Below are positions 37,611-48,926 of a stretch of DNA of 64,000 bases, piece by piece; the first letter of the stretch is position 1; the number at the start of each line of letters is the position of its first letter. Below the pieces are notes generated by a model. That model was not told where the DNA came from. It searched no databases and saw only the letters and a list, made by a program, of their open reading frames with translations. This stretch comes from Aspidiotus rigidus. Taxonomy: Eukaryota; Arthropoda; Insecta; Hemiptera; Diaspididae. The stretch is taken from positions 1,860,001 through 1,924,000 of the forward strand of contig JAVHKY010000038.1 of NCBI GenBank assembly GCA_035079385.1, given 5' to 3'. The translations under genes were made by a program, and so were the position numbers.

Positions 37611-40560
37611 CTTGACGACGTCATCAGTGACCTTGACCCACTGCACATAAAATGCTACGCCATGTGTCTCTGCCTCCAATAAAGCTGTCATAAATAGTTA
37701 GATGACTGAAATTTCCTGAGTGTCTGAGTGTCCTCCCTCGTCTCGTATATTTAGCAGAGAATTCGGTATTTGTCAGATCCTCAAAGTAATTCAGACGCTT
37801 TCTGATGTATATTTGGCAGAAAGACACTTTTTCAAGTAACTCGCGTCACCTCAGAATTACAATTGACCAGAAAAACGGTGTACACTGGCCCTCCTCTCTT
37901 AGAACAGATTCCAACTTTGATTAGTTTTTCAAAGAGCACACTTTTCAAGTTTTGAGTTCATCTTCATGAAAGTATGTGACCAATTATTCGAACAAACGAG
38001 TCCCATTCTTAGCTCATGTCGTCCACCCACGGTTTTAAAAATTGCCATAACTCCGTCAAGAAGATACCGCGGCTGTATCAATAGACACAATTTTTAAGGA
38101 TGCGTGCTCGAGTATAATGATTGTAGGTTAAGAAGTATAATTAAGCTCCGAGACAAATTACATCGATCACACCCTTTGTACAACCCCTATTTTTCACGAT
38201 CTTCGAGTTATATTTTTTCATACGTAAAAAATAGTCGAAATTGAAATACGGATTGTCGACGCAGTCGGTGCGCGACCATAACTCTTTCAGCTTCTTAATT
38301 TCCATTCATCTTATCCATTCCACAAGAACGATCTTATCCAGTAAATAGAAGGACCTTTAGAACGTTCCGCTCATACTTCATCTACGCTGACTGTAGTGGT
38401 AATCACGCTAAGGGTAAGCGCCGCAGACCAACTGATCATTAAACTTACATGCGGTGGGTTTCGGGTACTCTTCTACATATATCCATTTCATATACACATA
38501 TACTTCAGAAGAAGGTCGGCTCTCATACCGCTTCGTACGAATAACTGCGTGACGTTAATTCCATTCTTAAAATATTTTTCAATAAAACAGCCGAAACGCG
38601 GCACTGCCCGTTTCTAATTGGACGCTCTCGTAGAATACCTTCTTCGGCTAGATCGCGTTTATCGGGAATCAGCTGTTCAACCCGCATCATCATCAATGGT
38701 AGTTTACATTCAAAAAGCGTATGTCCAGAATAGGCTAACCTCTATATACCACTCACGCTTTAATGCTCGCTCTATATAATAGTCCTACCCTTGATTAGGT
38801 CTCTTTTCTCTTCGTCTTCGGTAAATTCGGAAATTTCTGCATCATAAAATCTGTCCGACTGTCTGCCCTCTTTCCTGTGCGCTGCTCTATTTCGCGCTGC
38901 AACCATAAAACACAAAAATCGCATTTAGCTTATGAGCACTTTATTTTAATTTTGATACAGCGTGCGACAACTATATTTCAAGAAAGCGTACTGAAAACAG
39001 AGTTAACTTTGAAAATCTCCATTAAAAAGTGCCGGGTAATAAAATAACGGTGTACGAAAAATGAACTTCTCTCTATTTATCACCGTGGAAGTACGATATT
39101 TTGGTCTACCTGATTACGCGGGTTACTTAGCGTAAACTACGATTATTATTGGTTAATTGTCGCGAACAAAAAGGTACACGAGATCCGCTCTACCGTAGGA
39201 CAAGATTTTTTGCGGTTTAACGCATCATCCAACCTCCGAACCAGACCACCGGGCGGAGGATGAAATTACGATCGAAGAAAATTAGAAAACGAAAAAGAGG
39301 CGCTGAGAGAGGTTTTTCATTAGACGGTCGAGTAGAAAATATAGGAAGAGAACGCCACCCTTATAATGTATAGCTCGATTTTTATCACGCAGAATTAAAA
39401 GAATCCTGTAAGACTACACCCTATATATAATAATTTAGTCTCGAACGGAGTCGACCTTCTTCGACGATTCGATATAGGTAATTTGTTTCGCAGGATCGAC
39501 CATATTTTCAATGTATAGGCCTCTTAAACTTATTATAGCCTCCCGCTTCAATTGACTCGGCTGGCATGATAATTTCTCGGCCGACGCTAGCAGCATGTAG
39601 AGAATTAGTTCTTTTCTTTTTTTTGAGGGTGCGGCGGCGAGGGTGTGTTTAAATGAGAACGGACAGTGCTCGCCATGCGGGAGAGGAAATAGAACACGAC
39701 TGCGCTTCAGAAATTAATTATAATAAATTTTCATGCAACGAAAGATAGAAAGAAAGTGATGTAAAGGTAATTAAGGTCGAAAGAGCAGACCGCGTCAATA
39801 CTAAACGATAATATTATGCTAAGTTCGTATAGGCCGTGGAAAAAGTTGACATTAAATCATTGTTGAATTTACAGCCCTATCTGTATCTCGGTGTTTACCT
39901 GTATGTTCTACACGGAGTGCTGGTTGATGAAGAATCAGATCCTCGCTATGTAACTAAAAATTGTATTGGTCCAAGAAAAGAGGGAATTATCAGCGTCGAT
40001 ACGAAGTAGGCAATTTGTGAAAGATGAGAAGAACGTAGAAAAAACGTCAGACAGACGTTACATACCAGTAAGATGATCTTGTTTGCAAAAGGAGGAAATG
40101 ATAAACAGATTTTACTCTTCGCACTTTTCCAATGCCATACGTTTGTTTTTAGAACCCTTTAAGGCTGTGACCGGTTTCGGAACGGTCAATGGGCAATGAA
40201 GAATATCGGACGAAAAGAAAAGAGAAATACTGAAAAAGATTAGAAAATCAACTCGGTGACGTACGTCACCAAACTGCCAAATGGAAAACGCTCTGTGTCG
40301 TTGTCGCATAAGCTTTTTAATGAACTCTGCCTTCCGGCAAGATGTCAAGAAGAAATATCTTCACTTTTGAGAAAGAGTGGTCGGTAGATAGGATGTGTCG
40401 AGCGAAGGCAGATTTATGAGGCTGTCAACAGCTGATTCAGGACGATTCTCACGAGCCCTACATGCCTGACCTACGTATATACACACCATTATCATCGCCA
40501 CAGCTGATTTTGTATATCCTTGTTTTTTGAAGGAGGGTGTGGGACTTCAGGGTTGGCGAG
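37611..40560. other. Unassigned intergenic sequence
   Basis: A TTGACGACGTCATCAGTGACC segment at the left edge (37612-37632) carries a CRE-like palindrome similar to the 6.6-9.2 kb array. The remainder is unique-looking AT-rich DNA with no supportable coding exon, RNA gene or element terminus. Confidence 0.45.
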
Positions 40561-40564
40561 GTGC

Positions 40565-40840
40565 CAAAGGGTGTAAGGGCTGAAGAAGACCCGTCATTCT
40601 TCATTTTAAGCGAAAGATAGCCCAAATAGGACACACGGACCCAACGCGTCCTATCTCTAGTCCACTAATGTCTTTAAGGGAGCTGCCTTCCTTCAGGAAA
40701 ATAGCTTCCCTCCTCCTGTGCATAATTTTGCAAACATTGATATTGCTGTAGTGCGCAATATGAGAAATGGTATCAGGAATAAAGGGAAAGCTGGCCAGCC
40801 GATGTTCCATGGCCGTATTAGCCTTACTTCTACGTAATTC
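40565..40840 (-). pseudogene. Penelope-like element fragment, minus strand
   Basis: A minus-strand open segment begins AMEHRLASFPFIPD and continues HYSNINVCKIMHRRREA. It corresponds to the PLE region just after the RT palm ('HKxxxxxxMxHRLLSIPM'), and is matched by YTAMEHRLASLPLTSRN in the fragment at 44.16 kb. It stops abruptly next to an oppositely oriented RT fragment. Confidence 0.6.
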
Positions 40841-40879
40841 CCGTGAATAGTTTGTCCGATGTAGGCAGTCTTAAAAAAA

Positions 40880-41083
40880 ATATAAAAATTGAAGGCTGCC
40901 CCATCAGGCCGGTGGTTTCATTTGTGACAAGTTCCATGTACTTCCTGGGCTGTTACCTTGCAGTCTGGTTTGTGCAAACCACGGGCTTTGCTCCTAAGTT
41001 CTTGGTGAAGAATTCGTTTGACCTAGCACGAAAATTGAACGTTGAGGAGCTTCTCTACATTCTTCCTTCAAGCTCACGGGAGT
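40880..41083 (+). pseudogene. Penelope-like element RT fragment, plus strand
   Basis: CPIRPVVSFVTSSMYFLGCY and FLVKNSFDLARKLN align with the young PLE (MWPVVSFVSSPTYFLAKFL, YSVKNSVSLANKLK). It runs directly up to the left end of the foldback element at 41084 and is not continued in frame on its far side. Confidence 0.65.
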
Positions 41084-41876
41084 CAGTAGTAAGGTCCCCC
41101 CTTCGGTACACTTGTACCAAAAGGGTGACTGCATGGAAAAAATAAAAAAATAAACAAAAATTTAAAAAAAAAAATTTAAAAAAAATAAAATAAAAATAAA
41201 AATAATTATATTATTTCAACCTTCGCAATGAGTCTAGAACTGTACCAAAAGGGGGACTGTATGGTAAAAATAAAAAAAAATAAAAAAAACAACGAAAAAC
41301 CATAAAAAGCCAATTTTGACTAAAAACGACCAAAAAGAGCCAGATTCATTTAAAATTGATTAGAATCAACAAAAAACAACCAAAAACAACTAAAATCAGC
41401 TAAAAAAAGCCGGATTCATTTAAAACCAAGTAGAATCAACAAAAAACAACCAATTTCCACAAATTTTCTCACCGTCCATAAAGGTGAATCTGGGTCAAAA
41501 TTGGTTGAAATTGGTCGTTTTTTGGTGATTCTAGTCGATTCTAAATGAATCTGTCTTTTTTTAGCCGATTCTAGTTGTTTTTGGTCATTTTTTGTTGATC
41601 CTAATCAATTTTAAATGAATCTGGCTCTTTTTGGTCGTTTTTAGTCAAAATTGGCTTTTTATAGTCATTTTTTTGTTGTTGTTGTTCTTTTTTTTTTTAT
41701 TTTTTCCATGCAGTCCCCCTTTTGGTACAGTTCTAGACTCATTGGGAAGGTTGAAATAATATAATTATTTTTATTTTTATTTTTTTTTCCAATTTTTTTT
41801 TTTCAATTTTTTTTCTTTTTTTTCCATGCAGTCACAATTTTGGTACAAGTGTACCAACGGGGGGACCTTACTACTG
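41084..41876. mobile_element. 793 bp foldback DNA element, GAGT target duplication
   Basis: The ends are inverted repeats: CAGTAGTAAGGTCCCCCCTT at 41084 and its near complement ending GGGGACCTTACTACTG at 41876. The arms continue through GGTACACTTGTACCAAAA, CTGCATGGAAAAA, A/T runs, TAATTATATTATTTCAACCT and AGTCTAGAACTGTACCAAAA. Even the centre (GATTAGAATCAACAAAAAAC against its complement) pairs, so almost the entire unit forms one hairpin. GAGT precedes the left end and follows the right end, a candidate 4 bp duplication. There is no coding capacity, and the superfamily is unassigned. Confidence 0.8.
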
Positions 41877-41889
41877 GAGTCTACACCTA

Positions 41890-43845
41890 CATACTAGTAG
41901 AATAATATTCCATCATGTATATGCTTAACATCAAGTGAAGGCAATCTTTCAAGGTACAAGCCATCAAAGTGATAGGGAAATAAGGTACAGCCACGTATAA
42001 ATTTACAGTATATTTGGCGACTAGTTTTGTACCAGCTAGCGACACATCATCAGGCGAAGTAAAGAAAGGAACTGAAACCAAAGCGCACAGGACAAGAAAA
42101 CAAAGAAAAAGAAAATGAAAACGAGATATTACAGGCTAGACGTAAGAATAAAATCAATGAAAAAAGTATGACTAAACTTATGTCATTTAATATATTAGAG
42201 GCATCCGCTCGATAAGCATGCGCCGTCTCAAATTCCTCGGGACGATCAAGTAATCTTCCTTCAGCAGCGGAGTATAGGATGGTTACCTCTACCCCATTGA
42301 AACCATGTGCTGAAACTAGACAATGCCTGGCCATCGCAGATTTTTGGGAATAGTTGAGTCTGTAAGCACTGTGATGCTCCTTCAGACGCTCCTCTATAGA
42401 GCGGCCGATTTGGCCGAGCTAGAAGGCGCCACACACAAAAATCAACTTGTAGACTCCACAACGTTGGAGGGGGAGGATCGTGTCCTTGACATTGGAGAGG
42501 TAGTTAAGTAATAATATCGAGAACGCTGCCTTGTAATTGAAACGAGCAAGATACGATAAGATGTGCTTCCTAGGTAAGGGAGGCGAGTCCATAAACTGCG
42601 ATGATGAGGAGGGAGGTTGCCGCTGGAGTTCCTGTAGATCAGTTGCTTGTACTGCTTGCGGCGGACGATCTTCCGGACATCAATCGATAAAGAGTCAAAT
42701 TTTGCGAGGCATTCGATGGTAAGTAGTTCCTTAACAAATTCGGCGTGAGGGAGCGGGAGGGAGAGGAGACAATGTATGAGCGTTTGTGAGTATGGGGATG
42801 AAAAGAAGAACCGTGGATCACGACACTCGTGAAAGTAGGTTCGCGGAAGATGTTGAAAGAAGGAGTAAGAAGATTTTTATGAGAGATGAGAGAGACGGTG
42901 AGATCGAGGAAAATGAGAGAGGGGCTGCCTCTTTCAATAATGAAGGATAAGGCAGAAGATGTCATCAACATAACGGTACCACTCTAGGATACATGGGTAT
43001 CCAGAAGGCTCTTCGAATATCTCAGATTCGAAGTGGGTCATGAAGACTTCCGCAACTGACGACGAACGAGGGTCACCCATCAGTAAGCCGCCCGGTAAGA
43101 TGTAAGTGTTCCCTTTGAACTGTCAGAAGTTCTGATCTATGGCAATAGAGATGAGACTGCAAATTCGGCTAAAGCGTCACGATGGAGGTTGTTTGTCTCG
43201 AGAAATTTACACATTAAGTTGATCAAGAGGACGACAGGAATATTAGTGAACATGTTTCTCGCATGAGAAGAGGGGAGAATCGCAGATCCTGGATAATGTT
43301 TATCAGTTAATCTCTTGGGGAAATCGGAAGAGTTAAGGATAGACTTATAGGTAAGGAGAAGTTTGAACATACTTTAAACCACTTGGCCAGCATTCTAGAA
43401 AGAGCAAAAGCCGGATGATAGGGCAAATAGGTAGGTCCTGCTTGTGAGTCTTAATTTGACCATACAGCTGAGGGATGGCACTGTGTGCATCATCAAGGAG
43501 GAATCCTGATCGCGCTTGGACGGTAAGACGTGTGTGGATTCTTGTATAGCAGTACGTACTCACTTGTTGTATTTTTCAAGGTCAAAATTCGACTAGAAAC
43601 GTATTTAACTTTCCTTCTTAAGTAGCTGTGGGACCTGCAACAAGGGTTTTGCCTTTGTAAGTGAGGTTCATTAGAAGAGGGTGGGTTGTTAGTAAATGTT
43701 TTTCTCCCATGTAAGTAATGTGGGTCTCTGTCTCTCAGTTCAGGAATCTTATCATCATGTAATTTTCGTGGAAATACTTCAGTTTGCGTATGGTCTACCA
43801 ATGGGTGACCCCTGCCCCCCTCGGTGTCAGACGTGTTCATGAATA
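41890..43845 (-). pseudogene. Penelope-like element copy, minus strand, RT plus GIY-YIG remnant
   Basis: Reading the minus strand from 43.84 kb down: IPQLYGQIKTHKQDLPICPI (43.49-43.43 kb) is the pre-palm block; MFTNIPVVLLINLM (43.25-43.20) is the 'LFTNIP' block; YILPGGLLMGDP (about 43.1) is the GLLMG-type RT block; SLIFLDLTVSLISHKN and FNIFREPTFTSVVIHGSS (42.91-42.78) are the 'FLDL...IYRKPTFTD' block. An endonuclease remnant (42.47-42.18) includes LGQIGRSI-like sequence, ARHCLVSAHGF and ILND. A sequence at 42.10-41.99 encoding DDVSLAGTKLVAKYT resembles the conserved PLE terminal (pseudo-LTR) region. Many frameshifts. It is a different, older subfamily from the 58.6-62.7 kb copy. Confidence 0.75.
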
Positions 43846-43849
43846 AAAT

Positions 43850-44640
43850 TGATTTTTTGTTTTCACTCCGGCCCTCACCAATTTTACAACTTTGCCACAG
43901 ATATCCACCAGTGGTTCAGATATGTGGACGATGGTGGGTAGTGAGAACCCTCTTCGCACTCTCCATGGAACCTCAAATAAGTACCGCACGAATTGGGAGG
44001 TTCTTCTGAAATTTCCTGGACCTCAAAATCTCCCTTTTATCTAATTCTGCGGTTACTTTGGCGTTCGATTTTGATATTTCTTGTAAGACTACCTACACCA
44101 GACAAATTATTTAGGGGGAATTATTTTCACTATGCCTCTCATAAAAGCACGGCTTACACGGCCATGGAGCATAGGTTAGCCAGCCTTCCTCTTACTTCTC
44201 GCAACTTCCAGAAAGAAACTAATATCATTTCTCAATTATGCTCTTTAGAATTGTACACAGAAGGAGGAAAGCAGTAGTGTTCTATTGGAGCCCTCTATGA
44301 TATAAAATTCAAAAACAAGTTATTGAAAAATCATGGCTACAGAACTGCTTTTTACAGCCCTTACACACTTTTGAACCTTGTAAGCCCGAAGGATTCAATC
44401 TCCTCCCAAAAACAAGGATATCCTCCATTTCAATATTTCTGAAAATTAAAATGACCTTATTCACAAAGGAAGTGAGGACAAGTGGCTGCTACTCAAGTTG
44501 GAAGGGCGTTCCACTGGCAATGAAGTTTCTTCACAAGACCATCTTCAGGTGTAAATTTTTCAAGAAGGACGGACTGATTTTGATCAAGGTGTTAGAAGAT
44601 GCGCCGACGGTAGGGACTCTCTTTGTTAAGCAATTTGTTT
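43850..44640 (+). pseudogene. Penelope-like element copy, plus strand, RT fragment
   Basis: Plus-strand blocks are FRYVDDGG (about 43915-43940, the YVDD catalytic box), then DKLFRGNYFHYASHKSTAYT and AMEHRLASLPLTSRN (about 44100-44205), then KNHGYRTAFYS-like sequence (44330). Stops and shifts interrupt it. It begins only a few bases from the start of the oppositely oriented PLE, so the two form a head-to-head pair. No endonuclease domain could be confirmed downstream. Confidence 0.65.
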
Positions 44641-45369
44641 GAGATTTTAGGAGGATCATGCCCACTGTCTAACAAATGTTGAGCGAACACAGAATGTTGG
44701 AGACCCATCTATAGATTCTGTAACTTTACGACCTCATTCCCCGGTGTACAAAAAATCGAACTCTCCACAGATGAGGTGGTATACACTAATTCTATCGGAT
44801 CATTTACCCAGCAAAATATTTTTTTTTTACAGAATTTGAATCATAGAATGCGAGTCGAAACCCTAGGGAGGAAAGGATTTTAGAAAGGGAGGCAGAAAAT
44901 TTTACCAAGTCAGGTGTGCGAAGCCATTTTTTATGCTTTCCAGAGGTCGTACGAGGAAGCTAGGGAGGTAACCTGAATTAGGACCTACCTTATATGAACT
45001 ATTTCGATATTCATATAGATTTGGACGACATACTCCAGGACTTTCACCTGCTCCTCGTATTTAAAGAAAGTGAGAGGAACATTCATAAGGCGAGTAGTAT
45101 CCTATGAAAGGCTGATAGTTTGTGGAAGACGGAGGAGACGGAATCCCTCTGCATGGAAACATCTGTACAAGTTTTCTTTCTGTGTATATCAAATTCATAT
45201 ACGGTTAGTCCGAAAATCTAGAGTCATACTCCCGAATTCCAGTGTGAATATGTATAATTAATAAACTGATATTGATTATTTGCGAAATTGAAGGATGGGT
45301 CCAGGAGGGGAGGAGGGTGTTCCAAAGTACTATGATGTCTTCGAAGTGTATTCAATATACTGGAGGAAT
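44641..45369. other. Unassigned sequence, possibly decayed PLE 3' part
   Basis: A phrase GVQKIELSTDEVVYTNSIGS near 44740-44800 faintly recalls the PLE endonuclease start (GVYKIEC...), but the diagnostic CxxC and YIGxTG residues are absent. Nothing else is recognisable. Confidence 0.3.
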
Positions 45370-45623
45370 AATTGAATGGTCGGGTAGAAAAACGGCCTTA
45401 GCTCGATTTAGGGCCTTTTTTCGATCATTAGTGATTTAAGTTCAGTACTCTCTCCTCTTCATCTGGAAAAAATTTTATTTCATTCTGATGAATATAGAGT
45501 ACGTAAAACTATATTGAAGTGGGTCTTTCCTCGTGGCATTTCTATGAATCTGAACTTTCAAATGCGTTTTTCTCGAAAACTACTTTTTGTGTTAATGCCC
45601 TTTTTCTACCCGACCATTCAATT
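45370..45623. mobile_element. Small MITE with inverted ends
   Basis: AATTGAATGGTCGGGTAGAA at 45370 is the reverse complement of TTCTACCCGACCATTCAATT ending at 45623, extending to about 28 bp (through AAAAACGGCC/GCCCTTTTT). The 254 bp unit has no coding capacity. A target duplication is not obvious. Confidence 0.7.
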
Positions 45624-45914
45624 GTCCTGAATTGAAGAGGTCGGTCTCCAATTTCCTCATAAATACCCCCGAAAGCAATGAGGCAGGAGCCTCGAATTTA
45701 AGAAACTTATAAAAAGCATTATTGAGTTGTATTCACAGTAATTAAATTCTAAGCATACGAGTTGAACTCATCTTAGGTGTGCTGAAGAACGCCAGCAGAT
45801 GTTAACGTATTGAGAAAGTGGTTGACAGTCACCGTAAGGAGCCGTACCACATCAAATGAAATCAACTTAAAACTACGAGAAGGATTTGAGCCAACATTAT
45901 CGAATTATTAAGAG

Positions 45915-45945
45915 CAGTGGTTTTCAAACTTGGAACCGTGAGACA
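45915..45945 (+). mobile_element. Possible hAT-type terminus
   Basis: CAGTGGTTTTCAAACTTGGA closely resembles the CAGnGGTTCTCAAAC ends of hAT/Charlie-like elements. I could not find the matching inverted end downstream, so this may be a truncated element or coincidence. Confidence 0.35.
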
Positions 45946-48629
45946 CAGACAGAGAGACCACGTGGAAACTCCCCGTCTCTAGAGTAGGGCATTGCTCTTT
46001 CTCTCTGGCTTAGCCAAGAAAACATTTAGAGAAAAGGAGACGTGGAATTTAACGAGGAAAGATGTTCTCTTGTCTAATACGAAGGAGACGGGAAGGAAAG
46101 AAGAATCATATAATATTCAAAAATGTTTAGGAATCGGCTCTCTATATCCTTTCCCCATAGGCTGATAAGCAAGGTTTTTTGCTCCTATTTATCAACGACA
46201 AGGATTAAAGCAAAGCTGAAACATAAACTGCACCTTCAGAATTCCGACATATTTCGAAGTTTGAATTTATTTGGAACCTACTACAAGATTTAAAGACAAG
46301 TTCAACTTACGTGGCACTTCAAAAACACGACAAGAATGAGAACTTCCTTACGTTTTGGACTTCTACTTTAAAATTGTGAAGTACATCAATGATGCTGGTT
46401 ACACCGTCTCTGTGGAATAATTGACTCGTGTAACATAATCTTCACGCGCTGGAGCAAAGGCATAATCAAAACTTGATCTATCGTAATGATGCTGAAGATT
46501 TGACCATCTTTCGAACCCGATGTACGTAAATTGCCCATGACAGATCAAATTTCTAATCTGGCAGTAGTCGACATCTAACTAGACTGACCGGAACTGTTTG
46601 AGTCCCTTCTTTTAGCCTGCGATTATAAATTAAAGTGGTAAGGAGGATATTCTGCGGGCGAGAGAGCTCGTCGGAAAAACCAGTGTAAGGCAACGTCTCT
46701 ATTCACAGACCATCTCTGTTTCCATAAGAGAAGTGAGATGGTCAATGACAAAACGATCTGCATTATCTTTAACGATATAATAGCCTAGTAAATAGCAATT
46801 AGCTTAAGAAAGTCAATCTTTATTTTTACTTTTTTTTTTTTTTTTTAATCTTCCTCGGCACATTTTTTCTCCCAACGTTCTTCATTCATTATTTAATGAA
46901 AACTTTTCCATTGTTTCTTTTTAATTTCCCAAGAAAATTATATAGGGTGCGTCGAAATTGATATTGCTTACGTTATAGAATTAACGAAATTGAAATGAGA
47001 GCACGCCCAACGACGGAGTTTCCATACGCATTTTGAATCGTCATCCATCAATTTGTGTACAGCTTGATGTACCCGCATGTCGCACTCTCGTTGGTCGATC
47101 CCACATTTTCAATTCAATATTGTCAGAAATCGAAGGAAGTCGCGGCTCACCAAAACCATAAATTCTAAAAATAATTCATCAGTTTCCCCGTGGAATACGA
47201 GAGGCAGAAAAAAAAAACTTGGAAGACCCGGTGGACGTAAGTTTTTCGGCACAACTTTTCAAGTTTATTCGAGCAGCTGCGGTAGAGTCCTTTAAAATTT
47301 TTAAATTACACAAGGTAGTAATAGAGAGAAGGGTGAACGAAGACAATGAAAAATCTGCCCTGTGGGTCGTCACTGATACGCAAGGAGTGTATTATAAAGA
47401 GTAGCTCGAGCATTAAAATCGATTCTGAAAGCTGTATGTACGCGACTCTACCTTTAAATGACAAACTCGAGCCACTCGATCCATCAACCATCCGTCATCG
47501 CAGTATGATAGAGCCTATACATATACATTTCCAGCATACTTATTGAAATCCATTGGGTATTTCGTTGACTGACTCTTACCTTTTTTTTTTTTTTTTACGA
47601 ATTCGTATATTATCATCTTCGTACTTGGAATTTAACGCGCATTTAATTTTAGGGTTGCTGTAGAGAAGCAAACTGATTATACTCTATGTTCCTCTCGAAA
47701 ATTAATATATACATGTAACAAGTGTATATATTATATTATGCAATACAAAATCAAGAGTACGGTAGCGAGAACTTCAATCGCTCATTTTCTAACATCTGCC
47801 TTTGAGTAAACCTCGTGCCGGAACTACTTTCATCGGCAATATGTTTCTCATTAATTTTAGGTCAAGAAGATACATATAGCAGTGGAAGAAAAAATAACGC
47901 AATTGATGCGTAATATCCTGATCACTTCAACATCGCTAAATAGTGTTCGAAGTTACCGACAATTATTTAGACACGTTTAGAAATTAATTAGGGCTTGATT
48001 TACACTAGAGCGAAAACGCATCTACTGTTGACATGACATAGTTTTGAAATAAATTCCTTCCAAATCCACAGCATAGCAACTGTTATTTTTTGACTGCCTA
48101 CACCGAGAACAACATTCATCAGGCATCAATGATCGCGAAAAATCACTGATCAATACGTTTTGATACCATCCCTTTGCGAGCAAGAAATCATGAAATTAAA
48201 TCAATACCCGGTAGCTTGATTATGGTACCGTCCAAAGAGAGATTAATGACACCAAGAACCATTGGTCAAGGATGAGAAGAAAAATGGTGAATTTCTTTAC
48301 ATGGCGGAAGTAAAATTGTAAGGAATCACAACCAGTCAAATTGAGTGGAGGAAAATAGAGACGCTTTGAATCATAATTGAACAGGACAAATAGCCCTACT
48401 ACTCGTAGTTTCTGTCAGCAGTCGTGCCTCACCTATAGACGAAACAAAGTACATCAAAAAATCCACACTCTTAAGAACATTGAAAACAAAAGGTGATTTT
48501 AAAGTAGATTTTCGCACTGAAAACGATTCCGTCGCCCATTTTCGCAATCACGTCTCAGTTTTCCTCAATTCTGAATTGAAGTTGTGAACAATGCCAAAAT
48601 TCCCCAACTTTGGTGGGGCAAATAAAAGC
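45946..48629. other. Unassigned intergenic sequence
   Basis: Homopolymer T-runs (about 46830-46848, 47580-47596) and short uninformative open frames. No gene, array or element is supportable. Confidence 0.4.
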
Positions 48630-48926
48630 TCAGATTCGAGCTGTATATAAGATAGAAAGGGGCTTGAAAGTCGAAAGTTTTCTAAGTTTTTCGCCGGACA
48701 CGGCGCACAGTGTTCGCTAAATTTTCAAAAAACCGCCCATAGAACAAGTTCCCTGTTAAAAATGTTACTGGAGCTATATTATGATAAGACAGGGACTTGG
48801 AAAAATTTTGACTCTCCAGCTATATATGAAAGGAGGGGGATATAAAAATTCTTACTGGGGAACTATATTATGATATAGAAGGGGGACCTGAAAAAATTAT
48901 CTTCCAAGCTATATACAATGGGGGTC
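48630..48926. repeat. Dispersed repeat hosting the R1-type insertion (left part)
   Basis: Degenerate units of GAGCTATATTATGATA, GGGACTTGGAAAAATTTTGA and TTTTCGCCGGACACGGCGCA. The same repeat continues on the other side of the LINE at 50680-50790 (ATATACAATGGGGGTC, TTTTTTGCCGGACGGCGCAC, GGTTCCCCGTTAAAA). Related units lie at 2273-2375. Confidence 0.65.
48911..48926 (+). repeat. Target-site duplication, left copy (16 bp)
   Basis: ATATACAATGGGGGTC here is identical to 50680-50695 on the far side of the LINE. Removing the LINE and one copy restores a continuous repeat like the related unit at 48630-48760. Confidence 0.8.

Noticed and set aside
44740..44800. GIY-YIG domain downstream of the 43.85-44.64 kb Penelope fragment
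   Set aside because: The resemblance is limited to a few residues and lacks the CxxC pair and the YIGxTG core.
45915..48600. Complete hAT element starting with the CAGTGGTTTTCAAAC terminus
   Set aside because: No matching inverted terminus or 8 bp duplication was found downstream.
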